Source: an uncultured Granulosicoccaceae bacterium (lineage in GTDB: Bacteria; Pseudomonadota; Gammaproteobacteria; Granulosicoccales; Granulosicoccaceae). Taken from it: DNA of 64,000 bases. This document shows, one piece after another, positions 1 to 6,689 of this stretch. The notes under the pieces were generated by a model that was not told the DNA's origin, did not search any database, and worked only from the letters and a program-made list of their open reading frames with translations. A program made the position numbers and the translations under genes. Where the stretch lies: contig CALHOI010000045.1 in the NCBI GenBank assembly GCA_938035525.1, positions 26,131 through 90,130 of the forward strand, written 5' to 3'. Every line of letters begins with the position of its first letter. Positions within the stretch are counted from its first letter, which is position 1.

Positions 1-682
1 GAGCTTTGACATAACCTTCGGTCACTTGCTGTGCACCATCGAGATACACTTTAAGAAACTTGCGCGCCCGTCGCGCGTCGGTCGGATCTTCTTCGATGGT
101 ATCGAGAACAGCACGCGCCTCTCTGACAATGCGACGCAAACGATCTTTAAACTCTCGGTTTTTGATTTCTTTGCTGGCTCGCTCAATGGCGCTAATACGA
201 TCTTCGGCTTCATCAAGCAATTCGATGAGCTCTTCTGTGGTGATGCCGACGGCTGCAATTTCGGGATCGTTGCGAGCGGGATCGAAATCGTAATACAGAT
301 AACTACCCAACAACACTGCAAGCGCGAAAATCACGCTTTCGATTAAACCGTAGTCGTTAAAGATACCCCAGTAGGCAACGATAAACATGGCCAGCGAGAG
401 TACCCCTGCGCCAATAATGCGATACGGAATGGTACTGGCACGACGTTTAAAGCGACGTTGCTGGCCCTCGTAGTCTAAACGGATGCCTTTGCGAATCAAG
501 GTCGCCGCCAACATGGCCAAACCGAACCCTAAAGCCCTGGCGAGCGCTGCCCCCGTATGACCACTGCTAAGGGCTACTATCGTGGCGGGTAGCAGTGGCA
601 ATGGCAACAGATACAACAGCCATCCACGCCAATGTACTTTGCGTGGTTTATCTGAGGAATTTATACGTTTTACAGCAGCCAT
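1..682 (-). CDS. XpaC-family membrane protein (5-bromo-4-chloroindolyl phosphate hydrolysis family), C-terminus cut off
   Basis: About 227 codons are visible from an ATG at 682 and run off the left edge without a stop. The N-terminal half has two hydrophobic pairs (about residues 20-60 and 88-125) after a short basic start. The second half is a charged helical region (EELIELLDEAEDRI, then RRIVREARAV and DARRARKFL) of the kind seen in XpaC-like proteins, which often lie next to TelA-type toxic-anion resistance genes. The biochemical role of the family is poorly known; the family name comes from an indicator-substrate phenotype. Any TelA partner would lie outside this window. The family call rests on recalled similarity and is moderately sure. 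Confidence 0.6.
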   Translation of the reverse strand, partial: MAAVKRINSSDKPRKVHWRGWLLYLLPLPLLPATIVALSSGHTGAALARALGFGLAMLAATLIRKGIRLDYEGQQRRFKRRASTIPYRIIGAGVLSLAMFIVAYWGIFNDYGLIESVIFALAVLLGSYLYYDFDPARNDPEIAAVGITTEELIELLDEAEDRISAIERASKEIKNREFKDRLRRIVREARAVLDTIEEDPTDARRARKFLKVYLDGAQQVTEGYVKA

Positions 683-683
683 A

Positions 684-776
684 TCAGCTTACGTTCATCA
701 ATGCCTGGCAAGACAATAAGCCCACCGTGCCCAGTAAAATGAAAAACCCGATTATACGTTGAAGTGATTTTGGCAT
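684..776 (-). CDS. tiny hydrophobic peptide, possible small lipoprotein (30 aa)
   Basis: A 30-residue reading frame starts at ATG 776 with a good AAAGGAA ribosome-binding site 8-9 bases upstream and stops at TGA 684-686, two bases before the XpaC-like start. It has a basic start (MPKSLQRI), a hydrophobic stretch, and then GLLSC, which resembles a lipobox ending in a possible lipidated cysteine near residue 23, leaving a mature tail of only about 8 residues. It sits between tpm and the XpaC-like gene on the same strand. No function can be assigned. The ribosome-binding site and signal-like composition favour a real gene. Confidence 0.4.
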   Translation of the reverse strand: MPKSLQRIIGFFILLGTVGLLSCQALMNVS

Positions 777-795
777 CGCTTGTTTCCTTTAAAAA

Positions 796-1467
796 CTAAT
801 TGCGCACAATGTGGTAAATCCGCTCATCCATGGTATCCAAACCACGATCTGCAAGGTTCCCCAGACGTTCTGGCCCACTGGATAAATCGATCTGCGTGAC
901 GCTAAAGTCATCTGCATACAGGGCTTGCACTTCATCATCTGTAACCGAAAAAGGCGGTCCACTCATCTTAGATGGGTCGTAACTTAGGCTGATCAAGAGC
1001 CCCTGGGCGCCGCCCGGCAGCAAAGAGGCCATTTTTCGCACATACCGCGCTCGCATTTCCGGCGGCAGAGCGATTAGCGCTGCCCGGTCATAGAACCCCA
1101 TAAGAGGCCCGGTTTGAGCGACATCCAGCTCAAACAGATCACCAGCCAACAACCGTATACCAGTGGCGTTTCCCGTACCCGTGAACTCCTGTAAATTCCC
1201 CGTTTCGCGGCGCTCAAAAGACAGGTGGTTCTCAGAAAAAAACGCCTCAACGGCGTATTCACTGAGCTCAACCCCGATCACCGGATGCCCAGCCTTGTGC
1301 AGCAAGAGCATGTCTAGAGACTTTCCACACAGCGGAACCAAAACGGATGTGTCGGCCGGCAACGGCAAACCTGGCCAGAATTGCTCCAGTCGAGAATTGA
1401 TTCTGGTTTGATGAAACCCTTGCTTTGTACCTGGTCCCCAGCGTTCCAGCCAGTAGCTTGCTTCCAT
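796..1467 (-). CDS. tpm: thiopurine S-methyltransferase (TPMT family)
   Basis: This 223-residue SAM-dependent methyltransferase starts with MEASYWLERW, typical of bacterial TPMT. The SAM-binding core is visible as the VLVPLCGKSLDM segment (about residues 43-54), followed by the HPVIGVELSEYAVEAFF strand-helix and the FYDRAALIALP motif. The family methylates thiopurines and, in bacteria, has been linked to selenium and tellurium methylation. Length matches the family. It stands alone on the minus strand, about 20 bases upstream of the small peptide gene, with which it may be co-transcribed. Confidence 0.9.
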   Translation of the reverse strand: MEASYWLERWGPGTKQGFHQTRINSRLEQFWPGLPLPADTSVLVPLCGKSLDMLLLHKAGHPVIGVELSEYAVEAFFSENHLSFERRETGNLQEFTGTGNATGIRLLAGDLFELDVAQTGPLMGFYDRAALIALPPEMRARYVRKMASLLPGGAQGLLISLSYDPSKMSGPPFSVTDDEVQALYADDFSVTQIDLSSGPERLGNLADRGLDTMDERIYHIVRN

Positions 1468-1558
1468 AAGATGTACTACCTAAAAAAACGGGCGAGTCGC
1501 CCCGCCCATTCTACACGTTGGTGATAGCCAGATTTGCCATACAGCGCGTTGGTGCGCG

Positions 1559-2191
1559 TTAAACAATTTGGCCTAACAAGCTCAACTCAGATTTAAACAA
1601 ATCAATCTCAGCACCGTTACCGGCATTTCGTTGCGCTTCGAGTAACGATAAGCTTTCTTCATAACCCTTCCCATCGCCAGAACCAAGCCGCCATTGCACC
1701 AAGCTGATTAAGCCGCGAGAAAGAATGACATTTAAATCAGGTTCGGCTTTGACGTGATTTTCAAACTCAAGCAGCTCTTGCTCTAACTTGTTCAGCCATG
1801 CGTGCTCGGCTGCGGAATAGTGCTTAAGTGAAAATTCGTGCACTCCCAGTATGAAATAAGCCATGGCGAACGCGAATGGTGGTTTGTTCAGCTGAGCCCG
1901 CAATGCCAGGCAACGATTAGCGGAGGCCACACCCGCTTCAAAATGTTTGCGCTCTCTGGGGCGCCGGTCATCAAACCAACAACTGGCCAGATTCGCTGAA
2001 AGATTATACGAAGTGGCGTTGGCGTACTGCAGCAGCTTTTCATTCCCGTCGGCAATAGCCAAGGCGTGGGCAATACAGGCCTCATATATCTCGTGCATCT
2101 TATCCAGTGATGGCGGAGTTTCTTGATGGCTGGCAAGGGCTTTTCTGACTTCGTCCAACGCTTCCAACCGTTGTGTTTTCTCACATTGCAT
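1559..2191 (-). CDS. hypothetical alpha-helical protein
   Basis: A 210-residue soluble protein from ATG 2191; a TTG three codons further upstream at 2200 is an alternative start. I do not recognise the family. The sequence is almost wholly helical and rich in Ala, Leu and Glu, and it has TPR-like spacing (LASCWFDDRRPRERKHFEAGVASANRCLALR, shown here only as a sense of the pattern, lies around residues 73-103). There is no signal peptide or membrane segment. It lies alone on the minus strand between tpm and the divergent XRE unit. No strong ribosome-binding site is visible, so the start is uncertain. Confidence 0.6.
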   Translation of the reverse strand: MQCEKTQRLEALDEVRKALASHQETPPSLDKMHEIYEACIAHALAIADGNEKLLQYANATSYNLSANLASCWFDDRRPRERKHFEAGVASANRCLALRAQLNKPPFAFAMAYFILGVHEFSLKHYSAAEHAWLNKLEQELLEFENHVKAEPDLNVILSRGLISLVQWRLGSGDGKGYEESLSLLEAQRNAGNGAEIDLFKSELSLLGQIV

Positions 2192-2407
2192 GCTGTCCAA
2201 CTGGGCATTCAGACCTTGTATGCCATCAGCATGAATGTACTGCTCAGATTATCTATGTCACGACTTTCCATTTAGGCCACCGCACCGTTTTTTTAACAAC
2301 ATAATCACCCGCTACCCACCAATAGAACAGGCTGCACTTGTAATGAGATCGAATATCCACGTATTTATCACCATATCAGGGTCTTGATCTATTAAAAATC
2401 AACTTCA

Positions 2408-2470
2408 TGTCAAGTTTACTTGACACTCAGAACAGTCAGCCATAAGATCAATGTAAAGCACGCTTTACAT
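2408..2470 (+). promoter_or_regulatory. sigma70-type promoter with two matching palindromic operators
   Basis: A -35 box TTGACA (2420-2425) and a -10 box TAAGAT (2443-2448) are separated by 17 bases. A perfect palindrome TGTCAAGT-TT-ACTTGACA (2408-2425) covers the -35 box, and a second, ATGTAAAGC-AC-GCTTTACAT (2451-2470), covers the expected transcription start. Both fit TGTnAAG-N4-CTTnACA, and their centres are 44 bases apart, about four helical turns. They lie just upstream of the membrane protein/XRE gene pair. The inference is that the XRE protein represses its own operon by binding both sites. Confidence 0.8.
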
Positions 2471-2488
2471 TGATATCGGAGCCGCTGG

Positions 2489-2911
2489 ATGAATGAAACA
2501 CAGAACAGCAATGCCAAATGGGCAGCAGAAGTTAAGAGAAATATCAGCCGGCTTCACTATTGGGTCTGCGCATGGGTAATAAGCATCGGGCTACTGGCCA
2601 TCGGCCCCAAGCTCCTGTGGAACCTGAATACGACTATGACCATCGTTGTCGGCCTGGCTAATCTCGCCATTGGTGTGGGCATGATTATGGCGAACATGCA
2701 ATTTGTGAAAGGCCAGGACGAGATGCAACAAAAAATCTTTCTTGAGGCAGCCGCATTGACACTGGGTGTTATCGTCGTCTTTGGCGGTAGTTACCAGCTA
2801 TGGGGCAGCGCGGCGCTAATAACGTTTGAACCCCAAGTGTGGCATTTACTCTGTGTCATGGGCCTGACCTTCATGATTGCCATGAGCGCAGTGACCAGAA
2901 AGTACAGATGA
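2489..2911 (+). CDS. four-helix inner-membrane protein of a repressor-coupled pair
   Basis: A 140-residue protein with four predicted membrane segments (about residues 25-45, 50-70, 85-105 and 118-134) and a charged N-terminus. A ribosome-binding site (GGAG, 2477-2480) precedes ATG 2489. The stop codon overlaps the start of the XRE regulator by four bases (ATGA), so the two are translationally coupled. Pairs of a small membrane protein and a YozG-like Cro/C1 regulator are common, but the function of the membrane partner is unknown. The operator-bearing promoter upstream indicates tight autoregulation. Confidence 0.8.
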   Translation: MNETQNSNAKWAAEVKRNISRLHYWVCAWVISIGLLAIGPKLLWNLNTTMTIVVGLANLAIGVGMIMANMQFVKGQDEMQQKIFLEAAALTLGVIVVFGGSYQLWGSAALITFEPQVWHLLCVMGLTFMIAMSAVTRKYR

Positions 2912-3114
2912 AAAACCGATTAAAGGTGTTGCGCGCCGAACGAAACTGGACGCAAGCGCAGCTGGCCGCGGAGTTGGCGGTGTCAAGGCAAACCATTAAC
3001 GCCATCGAGAGAGAAAAATTTGACCCCAGCTTGTCACTGGCGTTCAAACTTTCCAGGTTATTCGATTTACCGGTTCATGATATTTTCGAAGACGATAACC
3101 CCAACAACCGCTAG
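2908..3114 (+). CDS. XRE-family (YozG-like) transcriptional repressor
   Basis: A 68-residue protein that is essentially one Cro/C1 helix-turn-helix domain: WTQAQLAAELAVSRQTINAIE (residues 14-34) holds the two DNA-contacting helices and is followed by the FDLPVHDIF motif typical of this subfamily. ATG 2908 overlaps the upstream stop codon (ATGA), which is why this start is preferred over an in-frame ATG at 2839 inside the upstream gene. It probably dimerises on the TGTnAAG-N4-CTTnACA palindromes at 2408-2470. Its TAG stop (3112-3114) shares a CTAG with the convergent helicase gene's stop. Confidence 0.9.
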   Translation: MKNRLKVLRAERNWTQAQLAAELAVSRQTINAIEREKFDPSLSLAFKLSRLFDLPVHDIFEDDNPNNR

Positions 3115-6100
3115 AACAATTCCGATTGCACGGGGTGCGTTTGTGCACTTCCATCTGACTCACTGGCACCTGACTCGCTGTCACTTGATTGGCCAATGCC
3201 GGGCAGCTTCACTTCACGCCACGCTTGCATCAGTGGAAAATACAGCGCGGCTCTGATTGGCCTTGTTTCAAATCGGCCGACAATCGCTGCGTATCGACGT
3301 AATTGCTCGGTGTAGCGTTCCTGCTCACTATCCAAAAACGCTTCTATGTCTGCACCGGTGTGATCACCGGTTTTGTAGTCAACAATCCAACGCACGTCAT
3401 TGTCCACAAATGTCCTGTCGATAACAATGCGATTGACAATGCCGTTGACAGGCGCTGAGAGCTCCCACTCAGATTTACTGTCCAAATGTGCTTGACTAAG
3501 AATCCACTTGCCGCGTTCGTCGCTGCGGGTTTTATCCAGCGCATCCATGACTTTACTCACCGCCTTTTCCAGTTGATCGTCAGCAACACCCATGTTGTTT
3601 AACTGCCGGCTAACGCGACTTTCAATAAGTTTGTTATCTTGCGCAGGCTGCAGTGATAACAGCTGCAGTTGTTCGTGCACGGCAGTACCAATATCTCGCG
3701 CCAATGTTCCAGCCCATAGAAATTCGACTTGAGGTGCTTTGGGTTCCAGCCGAGCGCTGTTGTCCGGCCAGACAAACACATCCATTTCAGGTCTGGACCA
3801 GTTAATGGGTAAACGCTGCAACTCGGGACTGACAATGTCGTCTGCGGCATCATTGTTAAGCGCTGTGTTTGTATCGTGCAATTCGTTTGCATCCTGCCCG
3901 GTGTTTGTATCCAAATTAGCGCCCTGCTCAGCTACTTGCTCAGATACTTGCTCAAAGATGGGTTCAAACAAAGGCCACAGTGGACTTAGCAGGGAACGTT
4001 TTTCAGGTTTAGCCAAGTCCCCATTGGTGCGCCTTTTTGCACTGGCCAACAAATGCAATTGTTTTTTGGCACGGGTGCATGCCACATACAACAAGCGAAG
4101 CTTTTCTTGCTCATCGCACTGTTGTCCAGCTCGACGAACCAACGCGTTTATAGGGTCAATGGCATTGCCAGACAAACCACGCTCGGATATGGGCGCTAAC
4201 AACAGACGTGCGTCGGCATCGCTACCCGACTCAAACCAATTAAGGATTTTTTGTTGGTCGCCACGAGGCTTTCTGTCGAGCGACGGCAAGATAACCGTAT
4301 CGAACTCCAGGCCTTTGGACTTATGCAAGGTCATGACTTGCACACGCGCCTCGGTATCGGCGCTGGCGGCATACAAAGATTCCATGGACGTGTGCAACAC
4401 GCTGGGCTGCCAAAGTTGCCCGTCTTGTTCCAGTTTGCGCAATTGGGCGATGCAACGCTCCGCCGCATCAAGATCAATGGCATCACGACACACCACCGGA
4501 CCACCTAGTTGCAACCAACACGATTCAACCCACGGCATAAGCGCGCCTCTTGATGAGCGCTCTACGGCTGGCGTAATAATCTGCATAAATCTGCCAACGC
4601 GTGCGCGGCCGTCTTCGCTTAGCTGTGCAAGCCGGGCTTCTTCGTTTAATAAATCAAACACGGTTTGTTGAGTTGCACCATCCATGACCTGATGCAGATC
4701 GTGCAGTGTTAAACCACACCAAGGTGCTCGCAACAACGATAACCAATGCAGCCGATCATGTGGGTAACGCAACGCCAGAGCCAAAGACACTAAATCTCGA
4801 ACCACATGTCGATCGCCCAGCAACTCCAGATCAACCGATTGATACGCTATACCCAGCGTCTGAAGAGCCTTGAAAATCGGCGCGGCTTGTGAGCGCGAGC
4901 GCAGCAATATGGCCACTTTGCTTTGGTTGTTCTCACCATGTAGAGCCTGCTGGGTTAATTGCGCAACCTGGCTGGCTTCATCGGTGGGATCACTGTCCAC
5001 AAAAGTGTGTAAGGCGACCGCTGCGGCAGCACTTGTTTGTTCGTTGGCAACATGCGCTATGGACGGTGCGTAAGACACCGCACCGGTAATGTCATCAGGC
5101 TCATCAGGAAAGACATCAGTAAATGCCTCATTAACCCACTCAACAATGTCGGGCGTTGCACGAAAATTAACAGTGAGCGTTAACGGTAGTAACGCAACCG
5201 AGCCGACACCACTATTACGCGCGTGAGTAAACAGGGTGACATCACCACCACGAAACCGATAGATCGATTGCATTGGATCACCCACGGCGAAAAATGTGCG
5301 TCCATCATCAGGCTGCCAGCCGGCTACCAGCAACTTATATAATTCGAATTGCGTACGAGACGTATCCTGAAATTCATCGACCAGAACATGTTTTATTTTC
5401 ATGTCCAGGGCCAACGCCAAATCGGTTGGTTCGTCTTCGCTGCCTAAAGCACGCTGGGCGCGTCTTGTCATTTCAACGAAGTCGACAACACCCCGCTCGG
5501 CGAACACGTCCTGCAATTGGGACAATAATTCGGGCAACATGGTTAACAGCTGCGACAGCAAGGCCCAGTCTTTATCTTCGTATTGACCCGAAGGCAAGCT
5601 GCGCACTTCATCCAGCAGCTCAACTAATCCGGGGACTTCATCGAATTCTTCCAGCAATCCGATCATCCGGTCTTTGCGGGCTTTTAATTCTTCAACAGAA
5701 ACACCAACCAAATCGGCATCTTTTGCCGACACGGGAAACGCTGGTCGTTTAATACCTTTGGGTTTGCGCAGCGTTGCTGGTGCGGTGGCTGTTAGCAACG
5801 CGTTAGCCAGGGCACGCCAGGCAGGCAAATCGTCAACCGTCGTGCCCGGCTCACCGCTTAAATTTGCCAGCGCTTCTGCTTGCGATGTATCCGCTTGTGC
5901 ATCTGCTAACAATACGCGTTGTATTGGCCCCATCTGCGCCATCAGAGCCGCTAACCTTGCAGTGGAATCGGCCGGCATGGTTTCAGCCAGTTCCTGTAAT
6001 CGACTTTCCACTAACTGCTGTAGCTTGGCTTCTAATAGTTCGCGCAGTTTGTCGTGCGATATGGAATGCAAGACGTAACCACTCCATTGATCACGGTTGG

Positions 6101-6689
6101 CTAATAACTCTGCCAACAAGGCCTGTACATGTTCCTGTCGATTACCCAATTGCAGCAGTAATAAATCAAGTTGGTCGGCTCGATGATCGAGTAGCTGTTC
6201 TGCGGCGCGACGATACAAAGGCTGCGCATCATCAACCAGCCCAGCTGGACCACCAAGGGCTGACACGACTGGCAGCCGATGTGCAAACGTTGTGCAAAGG
6301 GAATCAATGGTGCGCAGCGTTAAGCGCTGAGTATTGTTAAGTAGCTGCCAGTCACGTTCGGCATCACGTTTTAATACGGTTTGTGCAAGCTCATATCCTT
6401 CCAGCTGATAAGCGTTGTCAGGCTTTATACCCGACGCCGCACTTTGCAGCGTCTCAACAACACGAGCCCGCATTTCGCTGGCTGCTTTTCGGGTAAAGGT
6501 GATTGACAATACTTCCTCTGGCTCATCAACCAGCGTAAGCAACTTTAAAACACGGCGCGTTAGCAGCTCGGTTTTTCCCGACCCGGCTGGCGCCTGAACT
6601 ATAAATGATTGCGTTATATCCAAGGCTTGTGCACGCACAGCGGCATCAGCAGGCTCGTTGCTCTCTGTTGGTGCAACATGGGTGTTCAT
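3111..6689 (-). CDS. AddA-like UvrD-family helicase with C-terminal nuclease domain
   Basis: This 1192-residue superfamily 1 helicase resembles the AddA/RecB subunit of double-strand-break processing enzymes. Visible motifs are Walker A APAGSGKT (residues 33-40), Walker B VLVDEFQDTS, GDPMQSIYRFRGGD, FRATPDI, VMTLHKSKGLEFD and LLYVACTRAKKQL. At the C-terminus the RecB-type nuclease motif WIVDYKTGDH carries the catalytic Asp and Lys. A low-complexity linker rich in Glu, Gln and Asn lies before the nuclease. Its ATG overlaps the stop of the upstream AddB-like gene (ATGA), so the two are co-translated and very likely form one complex that resects DNA ends for recombination. Confidence 0.88.
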   Translation of the reverse strand: MNTHVAPTESNEPADAAVRAQALDITQSFIVQAPAGSGKTELLTRRVLKLLTLVDEPEEVLSITFTRKAASEMRARVVETLQSAASGIKPDNAYQLEGYELAQTVLKRDAERDWQLLNNTQRLTLRTIDSLCTTFAHRLPVVSALGGPAGLVDDAQPLYRRAAEQLLDHRADQLDLLLLQLGNRQEHVQALLAELLANRDQWSGYVLHSISHDKLRELLEAKLQQLVESRLQELAETMPADSTARLAALMAQMGPIQRVLLADAQADTSQAEALANLSGEPGTTVDDLPAWRALANALLTATAPATLRKPKGIKRPAFPVSAKDADLVGVSVEELKARKDRMIGLLEEFDEVPGLVELLDEVRSLPSGQYEDKDWALLSQLLTMLPELLSQLQDVFAERGVVDFVEMTRRAQRALGSEDEPTDLALALDMKIKHVLVDEFQDTSRTQFELYKLLVAGWQPDDGRTFFAVGDPMQSIYRFRGGDVTLFTHARNSGVGSVALLPLTLTVNFRATPDIVEWVNEAFTDVFPDEPDDITGAVSYAPSIAHVANEQTSAAAAVALHTFVDSDPTDEASQVAQLTQQALHGENNQSKVAILLRSRSQAAPIFKALQTLGIAYQSVDLELLGDRHVVRDLVSLALALRYPHDRLHWLSLLRAPWCGLTLHDLHQVMDGATQQTVFDLLNEEARLAQLSEDGRARVGRFMQIITPAVERSSRGALMPWVESCWLQLGGPVVCRDAIDLDAAERCIAQLRKLEQDGQLWQPSVLHTSMESLYAASADTEARVQVMTLHKSKGLEFDTVILPSLDRKPRGDQQKILNWFESGSDADARLLLAPISERGLSGNAIDPINALVRRAGQQCDEQEKLRLLYVACTRAKKQLHLLASAKRRTNGDLAKPEKRSLLSPLWPLFEPIFEQVSEQVAEQGANLDTNTGQDANELHDTNTALNNDAADDIVSPELQRLPINWSRPEMDVFVWPDNSARLEPKAPQVEFLWAGTLARDIGTAVHEQLQLLSLQPAQDNKLIESRVSRQLNNMGVADDQLEKAVSKVMDALDKTRSDERGKWILSQAHLDSKSEWELSAPVNGIVNRIVIDRTFVDNDVRWIVDYKTGDHTGADIEAFLDSEQERYTEQLRRYAAIVGRFETRPIRAALYFPLMQAWREVKLPGIGQSSDSESGASESDGSAQTHPVQSELF

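Noticed and set aside
2839..3114. Longer reading of the XRE regulator (91 codons)
   Set aside because: The start would lie deep inside the upstream gene; the ATGA overlap at 2908 and the standard domain length favour the shorter form.
3739..4671. Long plus-strand open frame of 310 codons
   Set aside because: It lies wholly inside the AddA-like gene on the opposite strand, has low-complexity Ser/Cys-rich composition and no ribosome-binding site; it is an antisense shadow.
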